Position numbers and translations under genes: made by a program. 45,254 nucleotides of DNA from contig JAAYST010000022.1 in assembly GCA_012518265.1 (NCBI GenBank), positions 1-45,254 on the forward strand, given 5' to 3'. This document shows positions 1-8,129 of this stretch, one piece after another. Each line of letters starts with the position of its first letter. Position 1 is the stretch's first letter. The notes beneath the pieces were generated by a model. The model had not been told where the DNA came from, made no database searches, and saw only the letters and a list, made by a program, of their open reading frames with translations. This DNA is from Candidatus Methanofrustulum fimipullorum (lineage in GTDB: Archaea; Halobacteriota; Methanosarcinia; Methanosarcinales; Methanosarcinaceae).

Positions 1-25
1 AAATCAAATAAATCAAACGAATCGA

Positions 26-649
26 ATGAATCAAATAAATCGAAAAAAATCAAACGATCGAATAAATCAAATTAATTCAATAGACAAAGATGAACTTGTT
101 CGTTTATTTATATCGATTGAACCCGATGATTTGCTTTTAAAAACTTTCGATGAAATAACTTACGTTTTAAAAGAAAACACAAGAGGGAGCTATACAAGAA
201 GTGAAAATATTCATTTAACATTAGTTTTTATCGGAGAAATAAAAGAAGAAAAAATCGATTCAATCAAACAAACAATGGACGAAGTTTCATTTGATTCTTT
301 TGAAATTCTACTCTCAGCAATCGGCCGATTTAAAAGATACGGAGGCGACATCGTATGGGTCGGTTTTAAAAATGAAAAAAAGCTTGAACTTTTAGTTGAA
401 AACTTAAAAGCGAAGCTTTTATCGCAAGGATTTGAAATTGATAAAAAGAAATTCACGCCCCATATAACACTTGGCAGAAGAATTAAATATAATACACATT
501 TTGATGATTTTTTACAAAAAGTAAACGATAAAGAATTAATAAAATCGCAGAAAATGAACGTATTAAAATATTCGCTAATGAAATCGGAAGTAATTGACGG
601 AAAAAGAGTTTATACCGAAGTTTATTCAAAACATGCAAACGAAAAATGA
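26..649 (+). CDS. thpR: RNA 2',3'-cyclic phosphodiesterase (ThpR / 2'-5' RNA ligase family)
   Basis: Predicted soluble 2H-superfamily phosphoesterase acting on 2'-5' or 2',3'-cyclic phosphate RNA ends. Two HxTx motifs are visible: HLTL near residue 63 and HITL near residue 146, the expected spacing for the two catalytic halves. The conserved core begins at VRLFISIE (about residue 25), where most family members start. The first ~20 residues are low-complexity Asn/Gln/Ile, encoded by imperfect aatcaaa repeats. The frame stays open to the left window edge, so the true start may be upstream; the ATG at 26 is only the first in the window. The stop codon lies inside a terminator-like hairpin. Family call is firm; the physiological substrate is not known from sequence. 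Confidence 0.85.
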   Translation: MNQINRKKSNDRINQINSIDKDELVRLFISIEPDDLLLKTFDEITYVLKENTRGSYTRSENIHLTLVFIGEIKEEKIDSIKQTMDEVSFDSFEILLSAIGRFKRYGGDIVWVGFKNEKKLELLVENLKAKLLSQGFEIDKKKFTPHITLGRRIKYNTHFDDFLQKVNDKELIKSQKMNVLKYSLMKSEVIDGKRVYTEVYSKHANEK

Positions 650-674
650 AGTTGCATATACAACTTCATTTTTC
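642..674 (+). terminator. stem-loop with T-run after thpR
   Basis: A perfect 13 bp stem (642-654 with 661-673) and a 6 nt loop, ending in T-rich sequence. The TGA stop of thpR (647-649) is inside the left arm. Confidence 0.6.
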
Positions 675-1056
675 ATTTGCAGTTCTTTTTGGTTTCTATT
701 TTTTATTTATTTTATTTTATTTCAATTACAAGAAAGATTTATATATCAAAAAGTACTTCTTGTGTTGCCAATTACTTTTCTAAATAAGACATAAATATAT
801 TCAACCGACTGCTGATTGTATTTTATAAATTTTATAGTAAACATCAATTATCGGTTTTATTAGATATTACACAATTTATTGTGTATTTCTGTATTTAAAA
901 ATTTACATAATAATTTTACAGTTTTTATACTGTTAATTAATATTTTTTTGAATTTTATATTATGAGAAGGGATTCTATTTCATTATGAAAACAAATGACA
1001 CTCATTATGAAAACAAATGACACGGATATTTAACATAAATCAAATCAAGTGATACG
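675..1056 (+). promoter_or_regulatory. AT-rich spacer with the eS1 promoter/leader and a 22 bp tandem duplication
   Basis: No convincing gene is present. A TATA-like block (TTTTATATTATG, 953-964) lies about 95 bases before the eS1 start. Downstream, a 22 bp segment is tandemly duplicated without mismatch at 980-1001 and 1002-1023. Each copy contains an ATG opening a tiny ORF: 985-1020 (11 codons plus TGA) and 1007-1033 (8 codons plus TAA). A regulatory leader is possible but unproven. Confidence 0.4.
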
Positions 1057-1707
1057 ATGGCAAGAAGAAAACAACAAAAGAAAGTAGACAGTTGGAGAGA
1101 CAAGAAATGGTATAACGTAGAAGCGCCCGGCTTTTTAAACAGAGCAATTGTTGGGCAAACTATTGCATCCGACCCCGCTTTAATACCGGGAAGAATTATC
1201 GAAACAACTGTAGGTGAAATGACAAACGATATGTCCAAAAACAACATTAAAATGAGATTTAAAGTTAAAAATGTCAGCGGAAACGTTGCACAAACCGAAT
1301 TTATAGGACATACACTTACAAACGATTACATAAGATCGATGGTCAAAAGACAAACATCGAGAATCGATGTTGTTTTATTGGTACGAACAGCAGACGGGTA
1401 TATAGTTTCTATAAAACCGACAAGCTTTACGGTTAAAAGAGCAAGAGCAAGCAAAATTAAAGGAATTAGAAAACTCATGACGCGTATAGTCGTCAGAAGA
1501 GCTGTTAAATTGAATTTTGAAGATTTGGTGCAAGAAGTAATTACAGGAAGAATTGCATCAACAATCTACAAACAAGCGAAAAACATATACCCGCTTAGAA
1601 GAGTGGAAATTAGAAAAACTGAAGTTATAAAAGCTCCTGTTGCAAGAAAACAAACAAAAGCGGAGCAAGAAGAACAAAACCAGGCTCCTGAAATCGCAGA
1701 AGCATGA
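1057..1707 (+). CDS. rps3ae: 30S ribosomal protein eS1 (S3Ae)
   Basis: Archaeal/eukaryotic-type small-subunit ribosomal protein S3Ae, 216 aa, the usual length. The N-terminus MARRKQQKK followed by WRDKKWY is characteristic. The central region contains GRIIETTVG and the C-terminal half the KGIRKLM segment. The C-terminus is an acidic/Gln-rich tail (QEEQNQAPEIAEA), common in archaeal members. A weak AAGTGAT motif sits just before the ATG. It stands alone between thpR and a hypothetical gene, and a strong 18 bp hairpin follows it. It is one of the clearest archaeal markers in the window. Confidence 0.95.
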   Translation: MARRKQQKKVDSWRDKKWYNVEAPGFLNRAIVGQTIASDPALIPGRIIETTVGEMTNDMSKNNIKMRFKVKNVSGNVAQTEFIGHTLTNDYIRSMVKRQTSRIDVVLLVRTADGYIVSIKPTSFTVKRARASKIKGIRKLMTRIVVRRAVKLNFEDLVQEVITGRIASTIYKQAKNIYPLRRVEIRKTEVIKAPVARKQTKAEQEEQNQAPEIAEA

Positions 1708-1735
1708 GTTCTTTATAATTTCTTTATAAAATTAA

Positions 1736-1774
1736 AAAAATGTAATATAAGGCGAAGCCTTATATTACATTTTT
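1736..1774 (+). terminator. 18 bp stem-loop with GAA loop and T-run after rps3ae
   Basis: Perfect 18 bp stem (1736-1753 with 1757-1774) closed by a GAA triloop, with A-tract and T-tract flanks like a bacterial intrinsic terminator. It starts 28 bases after the eS1 stop. Confidence 0.65.
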
Positions 1775-1914
1775 ATTAATTCTATTTAATTCTTTTTTAA
1801 TCTGTTTTTTTAACCTTTTTTAATCCGTTTTTTAAATCTTTTTAAATCTATTTTTTAAAACCTTTTTTAATACGTTTTTAAATCTTTTTTAATTTGTTTT
1901 TTACAGATTTTAAA
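1775..1914. repeat. T-rich low-complexity repeats
   Basis: Imperfect tandem copies of a 20-25 base T-rich unit built from phrases such as taatctgttttttaacc and ttttaaatc. No ORF or RNA gene is seen here. Confidence 0.5.
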
Positions 1915-2065
1915 ATAAAACGGCATTTCGTTTTCTATAATTTCAAAAAATAACGATGCCGGATTTCGTTTGCGGTGCGGCGCTTTTCAAGATTTTCTAA
2001 CTGTCCGTTTTCTTTTTTATATTCATGAAAACCAAGTTCGGTTTTATTCTTAATTAAAGGATTTC
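1915..2065 (+). repeat. solo flank module of the 37 bp array family
   Basis: This stretch contains the phrases gcggcgcttttcaagatttt and atattcatgaaaacc. The same phrases flank the six-copy arrays at 7478-7905 and, inverted, at 34130-34665. No 37 bp units are present here, so it looks like a solo or decayed copy. It is more GC-rich than the surrounding spacer. Confidence 0.5.
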
Positions 2066-2158
2066 AGTGTCGCTTATTAATTGATTATTAATTGATTATG
2101 ATATAATATTTATATAAAGAAATAATGTAATTATTTATTCACTTAAAGGTGATTGCCG

Positions 2159-2800
2159 ATGAAATTTCAATATATAATGATTATAATATTATCAATACTG
2201 ATCGCTTTAATTTGTATATATTTTTACAATAATTTTCACAAGATAAATGGTAATGAATATAATCAGAAGAAAGGAACCGGACATTTTAAACCTTACAATT
2301 TTAAAAAGCAACCTAAAGTTATAAAATCCAAAGATATTTCAAGTTTTAAACTCGATTTTGAAGACAGATATACAGTAGATGACAGTAAATTACCGAGCGA
2401 AAAATATCACATCTCTTTAGAAAAAACAGAAGATGGAGGAAAGATTTACTATAGTTTTGAAAATGAAAAAACTATTGAAAAAGATTTCACGCTCAAAATT
2501 TTTAATGAAAAAACTATTGAAAATAATGTCCCTTTGGAAGTTTTCAAAGACCTTCAAAAATTGATTGAAGAAGAAAATGTTGAAGAAATCAACGGATATC
2601 ATTTTGAGAATACGGCGCTTGGATATGTTCTAAATCTTGAAATTATTTACGAAAGCGGTGAAAAAATTTCCGCTTACGCAAAAGGAGGAAGGGTACAGCC
2701 TCCGGGATTTAACGGAAAAAAACTTGTAGAATTTTTCTACGAAATGGTAGAAGAAGAGGAAGAAAATAAAGAAGAAGAAAAAGAAATATTTTCCCAATAA
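2159..2800 (+). CDS. membrane-anchored hypothetical protein
   Basis: About 213 aa, not recognised. One hydrophobic N-terminal segment (residues ~4-24) suggests a signal anchor, with the rest outside. The middle holds a short internal duplication (ENEKTIEKD and NEKTIENN). A later stretch (GGRVQPPGFNG) resembles small beta-rich bacterial and archaeal surface proteins, but no family can be named. The tail is a long Glu/Lys run, probably disordered. The ATG at 2159 is preferred over an in-frame TTG at 2153 because the GGTGAT ribosome binding site (2149-2154) overlaps that TTG. A TATA-like sequence lies around 2100-2115. A perfect hairpin begins at the stop codon. Confidence 0.7.
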   Translation: MKFQYIMIIILSILIALICIYFYNNFHKINGNEYNQKKGTGHFKPYNFKKQPKVIKSKDISSFKLDFEDRYTVDDSKLPSEKYHISLEKTEDGGKIYYSFENEKTIEKDFTLKIFNEKTIENNVPLEVFKDLQKLIEEENVEEINGYHFENTALGYVLNLEIIYESGEKISAYAKGGRVQPPGFNGKKLVEFFYEMVEEEEENKEEEKEIFSQ

Positions 2801-2825
2801 AAACGGCCCTTGGGCCGTTTTTATT
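2796..2825 (+). terminator. 14 bp stem-loop overlapping the stop of the upstream gene
   Basis: Perfect 14 bp stem (2796-2809 with 2812-2825), 2 nt nominal loop and a GC-rich core (CGGCCC/GGGCCG), followed by T-rich DNA. The stop codon of the preceding ORF is in the left arm. Confidence 0.65.
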
Positions 2826-3668
2826 GAAACGGTGCGGCATTTAGGATATTTTACAGGATTCGTTTTTTTCGATTAAAAATGAAAAAAGACGAAATCGAGT
2901 TATCATTTTTTGGGATTTTAACGGTCGCTGCGTTTCATTCTATTTTAGAATTTTAACGGTCGCTGCGTTTTATTATTTTTAGGATTTAAAAGGCTGCCAC
3001 GGCGTATCATTAACTTTAAGGATTTTAACGGTTGCAACGTTTCATTCTTTTTTAGGATTTTAAAGGCTGCCACGGCGTATCATTAACTTTAAGAATTTTA
3101 ACGGTTGCCACGTTTCATTCTTTTCAATAAAACGGAAAATGTTCCGTTTTTCTTTTGCGGCGCGTCGTTTTAGAATTTTACCGGGATCTTTTTTTTTCGA
3201 TTAAAAACGAAAAAACCGAAATCGGGTTATTCTTTTTTAGAATTTTAACGGTTATAACGTTTTATTCTTTTTAGAATTTTAACGGTACAGCGTTTTATTG
3301 TTTTTAGGATTTAAAAGGCTGCAACGGCGTACCATTAACTTTAAGAATTTTAACGGTTGCCACATTCATTCTTTTAAATAAAACGAACCATGGTCCATTT
3401 TTCTTTTGCGGCACGGCATTTTAGGAATTTTACCACTGCTCGTTTTTTTCGATTTAAAATGAAAAAAACGGAATCGGGTTATTCTTTTTTAGAATTTTAA
3501 CGGTACAGCGTTTTATTCTTTTTAGGAATTTTAACGGTTGCTGCGTTTTATTGTTTTTAAAGATTTTAAAAGCTGCCACGGCGTACCATTAACTTTAAGA
3601 ATTTTAACGGTTGTAACGTTTCATTCTTTTTTAGGATTTTAATAGTTTCCACGTTTCATTCTTTTACG
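2826..3668 (+). repeat. degenerate higher-order repeat field, ~36-37 bp units
   Basis: About 840 bases without a gene. Two alternating unit types recur at 35-37 base spacing: one with AACGGTTGCNACGTTTCATT, the other with GGCTGCCACGGCGTATCATT. Examples of the first are at 2921, 2956, 3028 and 3101; of the second at 2992 and 3065. A longer flank module containing a gcggcgcgtcgttttagaat-like phrase recurs near 2830, 3158 and 3406, giving a super-repeat of roughly 250-330 bases. The second unit type matches the perfect 37 bp arrays at 7.5 kb and 34.3 kb. Unit length is not a multiple of 3, so a coding origin is unlikely. Confidence 0.7.
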
Positions 3669-3795
3669 ATATAAAAAGTTGCTACAGTTTATTATTTTAA
3701 GAATCTTTTTTATATATTATCAACTTTCTTATGTTAATAAAAAAAAAACGATTGGTTATCGTTTTTTCAAAACTTTGGTTAGGGAATTTAGAATT

Positions 3796-5304
3796 ATGAA
3801 TATAAATAATAATACGCAAACGTTTGATGCAATTGTCGTTGGGGGCGGAATCAGCGGTCTTTTAACGGCTCTTATTTTGGGAAAACACGGGCATCAAGTT
3901 ATTTTGTTTGAAAAGGAAAAGGAAGTGGGCGGAAATTGCAGAAGTTACGGAGTTGACGGATTTACTGTTGATACCGGGCCGCATGCGATTACGGCTTTAA
4001 AGGACGGAGGGCCTCTTACTTATATCATGGACGGATATTTCGATTTTGTTCCGACTTTCAAACCGTACGGGGATTACTATATAAGATCGGTAAGCGGAGA
4101 AATTACCAGATGTCCGACAAATGTTTCTGATTTTTTGAAGTTTAAGTTTTTGCCGAGAAAAGACAGACTTATTCTTTCATCGAAAATTGCATCCGTTATT
4201 TTAAAATCGTCCGCAGGTGTAGATTATTCAGACGTTTCGATTTATGACGCTTTGCCTAAAACATTGAGCAATAAAACTTATGCGATGGCAGATACGTTTT
4301 CTTATTTTATGTCCGGAAGAGATATGAAAGAAACTTCCGTTCAAAGAATGTTAAACGGTGCAAGTTTCACAACGGAAAGCGGAGACACGGGAGAAAAATT
4401 CGAGAAGTTTATGACAGGAGAAATTAAAAGTAAAACGGATGTAAAAAGCAGTTCACCGAATCCTAAAATGGCAGTATCTCACGAAGGAGGATTTTCAAAA
4501 CAAGGATATCCGTTAGGAGGAATCGGATCTATCGTGGACTCAATACTTAAATCTTTACCTGAAAACGTTGTCATAAAAACGGGTTGCAGAGTAACCGATA
4601 TAATTACGGAAAACGGAAAAGTTATAGGAATCGAATGCGTAAGGTCGGATACTCCGATTTCTCCGAAAAGCATTTACTTTTCCGATTTTATAGTTTTTAC
4701 GGGATTTGCAAGAAATCTTAAAAGAATGATAAAAGAAGAATTGCCGGAAAGCTATATAAAAACATTGGACGGAATCGACCATACGATAAGTTTGACAACA
4801 TGGATCGGACTTGACGAGTGTGTTCCTGAATTTGATTACATGGGATCTGAAGTCCATTTTGAAAAGATTCCGAGCTGGGGAGGATCAACAAGTAATTACG
4901 ACCCAAGTTTGGCACCGCCCGGACAGCAACTTGTATGTTTCGGATTTGCACCGGTTCCGAGAAAGAGAATCAGACAAAACATAAAAAAATCGTATGACGC
5001 TTTATTTGAAATGCTTCCCGGAATCGAAAAACATGTTATTATGAAACACGAACAAATAACAGTTCCGGAAAAAGCGGCAATAACCTTAAACGGCACATTT
5101 GCCGATATAAAAACCCCGATTCAGGGGTTATATATGGCAGGAACGGATACCGACAGAAGAAGTATGGGAATTACAAGAGCGTCTTACTCCGTAATAAATT
5201 TAATACACGAACTTCAAAAAGACGGATACTTCAAACACAAAAACTCGTTTAAAGGAAATAATATAAAACGAAATTATTTACCGTTAACTAATGAAACAAA
5301 TTAA
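3796..5304 (+). CDS. CrtI/phytoene desaturase-like FAD-dependent oxidoreductase
   Basis: About 502 aa flavoprotein of the amine oxidase/phytoene desaturase superfamily. Near the N-terminus IVVGGGISGLL followed by LFEKEKEVGGNCRSY forms the dinucleotide-binding Rossmann motif with its ribose-binding Glu. The C-terminal GLYMAGTDTDRRSMGI is the FAD-closing motif. The ATG at 3796 is chosen because the fold starts right after it (TQTFDAIVVGGG); the frame is open upstream to 3679, but that stretch is repeat-derived sequence. Methanogens carry several such proteins, thought to act on isoprenoids or carotenoids; the substrate cannot be read here. It stands alone, followed by tandem repeats. Confidence 0.8.
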   Translation: MNINNNTQTFDAIVVGGGISGLLTALILGKHGHQVILFEKEKEVGGNCRSYGVDGFTVDTGPHAITALKDGGPLTYIMDGYFDFVPTFKPYGDYYIRSVSGEITRCPTNVSDFLKFKFLPRKDRLILSSKIASVILKSSAGVDYSDVSIYDALPKTLSNKTYAMADTFSYFMSGRDMKETSVQRMLNGASFTTESGDTGEKFEKFMTGEIKSKTDVKSSSPNPKMAVSHEGGFSKQGYPLGGIGSIVDSILKSLPENVVIKTGCRVTDIITENGKVIGIECVRSDTPISPKSIYFSDFIVFTGFARNLKRMIKEELPESYIKTLDGIDHTISLTTWIGLDECVPEFDYMGSEVHFEKIPSWGGSTSNYDPSLAPPGQQLVCFGFAPVPRKRIRQNIKKSYDALFEMLPGIEKHVIMKHEQITVPEKAAITLNGTFADIKTPIQGLYMAGTDTDRRSMGITRASYSVINLIHELQKDGYFKHKNSFKGNNIKRNYLPLTNETN

Positions 5305-5600
5305 TAAAAAAAATATTGAGAAAATTAATAGAGAAAGTAGAAACATTTGAAAATAGAGACATTTGAAAATAGAAACATTTGAAAATAGAAACATTTGAAA
5401 ATAGAGACATTTGAAAATAGAAACATTTGAAAATAGAAACATTTATTTATAATAATAATTCATTATCATTTACTACAAATTTATAACTTATAATTCATTT
5501 ACTATAAATTTATAACTTATAATTCATTTACTATAAATTTATAATTTATAATTCATTTATATATTCATTTATATATTCATTTATTAGGAGAAATGTTCCA
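5305..5600 (+). repeat. 16 bp and 29 bp tandem repeats upstream of dapA
   Basis: From about 5338 to 5445 a 16 bp unit (aaacatttgaaaatag, with a/g variants) repeats about seven times. From about 5462 to 5560 a 29 bp unit containing ataaatttataacttataat repeats three times. The dapA ribosome binding site (aggag, about 5586) lies at the end. No ORF is seen. Confidence 0.7.
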
Positions 5601-6485
5601 ATGAAAGAATTAAAAGGTGCAATACCTGCAATGATAACACCGTTTACGGCGGACAATAAAATTGATGAAGAAGGATTAATACAAAACATAGATTTCGTCA
5701 TAAAAGGCGGGGTTAGCGGAATCGTTCCTTGCGGAACGACCGGTGAAGCGGCAACTATGACATCTGAAGAGCATAAAAAAATTGTAGAGTTGGCGGTGGA
5801 ACATTCCAAAGTACCCGTAATTGCCGGAACGGGATCAAATAATACAACTGAAGCAATAGAATATTCGATTCATGCGGCAGACAGCGGTGCCGATGCAATT
5901 TTAGTAATTACACCGTACTATAACAAACCAACACAGGACGGCCTTATAAAACACTTTGAATTAATTGCAAATTCAGCAGACATTCCTATGGTTCTCTACA
6001 ATGTTCCGTCAAGAACCGGAGTAGATATGTCGATTCAGACGATTGCAAAGCTTGCAAAACATCCAAATATTATAGGAATAAAAGAAGCAACCGGAAGCGT
6101 ATCAAAAGCAACCGAGATTATTAAAGCAACAGCAGAAGACGACTTTACACTTCTTTCGGGAGACGATATTGCAGCCCTTCCTTTAATGGCTATCGGAGCA
6201 ACAGGTGTAATTTCAGTTGCGGCCAACATTTTCCCCGATAAAATATCTCAAATGATAAATTTGTTTGAAGCGGGAGATATTAAAAAAGCCCGAGAAATTC
6301 ATTATGAGTTGGCACCAATTATGAAAAGTCTTTTTGTAGAAACAAACCCGGGACCGGTAAAAACCGCCGCAAGGCTTATGAAGATGCCAGCCGGCCCGTT
6401 GAGGCTTCCGTTAGTCGATTTGACGCCGGAAAGTCTGTATATACTTAAACGTGATTTAAGGAGTGCAGGAGTAAATATAGAATGA
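5601..6485 (+). CDS. dapA: 4-hydroxy-tetrahydrodipicolinate synthase
   Basis: Condenses pyruvate with aspartate semialdehyde, the first committed step to lysine through diaminopimelate. The 294 aa length is normal for this TIM-barrel aldolase. Visible active-site features are Thr46-Thr47 in CGTTGEAATM, Tyr133 in YNVPSRTG and the Schiff-base Lys161 in GIKEATG. The start has a good upstream AGGAG. Its last four bases overlap the dapB start (ATGA), so the two genes are translationally coupled in one transcript. Nothing abnormal is seen. Confidence 0.96.
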   Translation: MKELKGAIPAMITPFTADNKIDEEGLIQNIDFVIKGGVSGIVPCGTTGEAATMTSEEHKKIVELAVEHSKVPVIAGTGSNNTTEAIEYSIHAADSGADAILVITPYYNKPTQDGLIKHFELIANSADIPMVLYNVPSRTGVDMSIQTIAKLAKHPNIIGIKEATGSVSKATEIIKATAEDDFTLLSGDDIAALPLMAIGATGVISVAANIFPDKISQMINLFEAGDIKKAREIHYELAPIMKSLFVETNPGPVKTAARLMKMPAGPLRLPLVDLTPESLYILKRDLRSAGVNIE

Positions 6486-7294
6486 GTAAAAATGTTCGTG
6501 CCGCCGTCTGCGGTGCTTGCGGACGCATGGGAAACTTAATAGTTGCCAAAATTTGCGAAACAGACGGAATTGAATTGAGTGCCGCATTCGATATAACAAA
6601 TGTAGGAAAAGATATAGGTGAACAGGCAAGAGTCGGACATTTGGGAATTCCCGTAACAAATCCGGAATTTATGAAAAGCGTTTTAAAGGAAACGAAAACG
6701 GATGTCATGATCGATTTTACAGTTGCAAGCGCAACGATTGAAAATGTACCGAAAGCGGCCGAGGCGGGAGTCGATTTAATAATCGGAACTACGGGATTTT
6801 CCGATGAAGAAAAAGAATTCATTTACGAAACGGTAAAAGAAAACAATATTCGTGCCGTTTTGTCTTCGAATTATTCAATCGGTGTAAACGTATTTTTCAA
6901 GCTTTTAAAAGAAGCCGCAAAAGAGTTGGGCGACTACGACATAGAAATTATAGAAGCGCATCACAACAAGAAAAAAGATGCACCGAGCGGAACTGCAGTA
7001 ACCGCGGCCGAAACAATTCAAAATAATATAAAAGAACAAAAAGCATTAATATACGGCCGATCCGGAATTGCGCCGCGCGAAAACGAAATTGCAATTCACG
7101 CAATTCGCGGAGGCGACATCGTTGGAGATCACACCGTTCTTTTTGCAGGAAACTCCGAAAGAATTGAAATCAGACACCAAGCACACACAAGAGAAAATTT
7201 CGTAAGCGGTGCAATAAGAGCCGCAAAATGGATTCCCGGAAAAAAACCGGGTGTCGTATACGCAATGAAAGATGTCTTGGGATTTGATATTTGA
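6482..7294 (+). CDS. dapB: 4-hydroxy-tetrahydrodipicolinate reductase
   Basis: NAD(P)H-dependent second enzyme of the diaminopimelate/lysine branch, 270 aa. The Rossmann motif GACGRMG is at residues 11-17. The substrate/catalytic motif with His160, His161 and Lys165, followed by DAPSGTA, is intact. FTVASATIENVP and IGTTGFSDEE are also typical. It overlaps dapA by 4 bp and ends just before a strong stem-loop, so dapA-dapB forms a two-gene operon. Confidence 0.96.
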   Translation: MSKNVRAAVCGACGRMGNLIVAKICETDGIELSAAFDITNVGKDIGEQARVGHLGIPVTNPEFMKSVLKETKTDVMIDFTVASATIENVPKAAEAGVDLIIGTTGFSDEEKEFIYETVKENNIRAVLSSNYSIGVNVFFKLLKEAAKELGDYDIEIIEAHHNKKKDAPSGTAVTAAETIQNNIKEQKALIYGRSGIAPRENEIAIHAIRGGDIVGDHTVLFAGNSERIEIRHQAHTRENFVSGAIRAAKWIPGKKPGVVYAMKDVLGFDI

Positions 7295-7298
7295 AATG

Positions 7299-7336
7299 AA
7301 AAATAAAAATCAGCAATTTGCTGATTTTTATTTTTT
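7299..7336 (+). terminator. ~15 bp stem-loop with T-run after dapB
   Basis: Perfect stem of about 15 bp (core 7301-7315 with 7319-7333), 3 nt ATT loop, followed by a T-run. Confidence 0.65.
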
Positions 7337-7430
7337 CACTTCTTTATTTCTTTTTTCACTTCTTTATTTCTTTTTTCACTTCTTTATTTCTTTTTCACTT
7401 CTTTATTTCTTTTTTACTTCTTTTTTAATT
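7330..7430 (+). repeat. ~20 bp pyrimidine-rich tandem repeat
   Basis: About five copies of a ~20 bp unit (cacttctttatttctttttt) directly after the dapB terminator. ORFs crossing it encode only Phe/Leu/Ser-rich low-complexity sequence and are not believed. Confidence 0.7.
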
Positions 7431-7477
7431 TTTATTTCATATACATATGATACCCGAACTCCGTTTTATTTTTGAAG

Positions 7478-7905
7478 AGGCGGCGCATTTTAAGATTTCC
7501 GATGATGCGTTTTTTCAAATATTCATGAAAAACCGTAGTTGAATTTTATTCTTTTTAAAAATTTAAAGGCTGCAACGGCGTATCATTGACATTAAGAATT
7601 AAAAAGCTGCAACGGCGTATCATAAACTCTAAGAATTCAAAGGCTGCAACGGCGTATCATAAACTCTAAGAATTCAAAAGCTGCCACGGCGTATCATAAA
7701 CTCTAAGAATTCAAAAGCTGCAACGGCGTATCATTGACACTAAGAATTCAAAAACTGCAACGGCGTATCATTGACATTAAGAATTAAAACGAACGATGCG
7801 GTTTTTTTGTTTTAATGATACGACCCGAACTCCGTTTTCTTTTCGGAGAGGCGGCGCATTTCAAGATTATTGGGCATCCGTTTTTTTCATTAATGAAAAG
7901 CCCGA
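7478..7905 (+). repeat. composite repeat element: flank module, 6 x 37 bp array, flank modules
   Basis: The core is six direct repeats with an exact 37 bp period; the GCTGC anchor falls at 7569, 7606, 7643, 7680, 7717 and (as ACTGC) 7754. Each unit reads as (A/G)GCTGC(A/C)ACGGCGTATCAT, then a variable centre (tgacatt or aaactct), then AAGAATT. A module with ggcggcgcattttaagattt and atattcatgaaaaacc lies before the array and recurs after it (about 7843). A second module (gaacgatgcggttttttt, then aatgatacgacccgaac) closes the array. CGTATCATT (7764-7772) and AATGATACG (7814-7822) form a 9 bp inverted repeat across the array end. There are no spacers, so this is not CRISPR. Confidence 0.85.
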
Positions 7906-8129
7906 TTTTTGTTTTTTGTTTTTTACTTTTTATTTTTTATTTTTTGATGAATATATTTATAAATAATGTAACATTATTTAGATTATATTTATTTAAAAAA
8001 ATATTATTAATATTGTTACATTAATATTATTACACTACCATATTAATATTATTATATAATTAGAATTATTATATTCATTATTATATTCATTATTTTATTA
8101 TAAAACGATTAATTTAAAGGAGAAATTAT
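7906..8129 (+). other. AT-rich spacer upstream of the LemA gene
   Basis: Very AT-rich DNA with attattatatt-type simple repeats between about 8000 and 8100. A good AAAGGAG ribosome binding site stands just before the LemA start. No gene is seen. Confidence 0.4.

Noticed and set aside
594-794. 66 aa ORF after thpR
   Set aside because: It starts inside thpR, crosses the terminator hairpin and is Phe-rich low complexity.
3679-3795. Longer N-terminus for the CrtI-like protein
   Set aside because: This stretch is repeat-derived and hydrophobic by composition; the conserved fold begins just after the ATG at 3796.
7272-7475. 67 aa ORF over the pyrimidine repeat
   Set aside because: The Phe/Ser/Leu composition comes only from the tandem repeat, and there is no RBS.
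7565-7786. Possible CRISPR array
   Set aside because: The 37 bp units abut directly with no unique spacers, and no cas gene is in the window.
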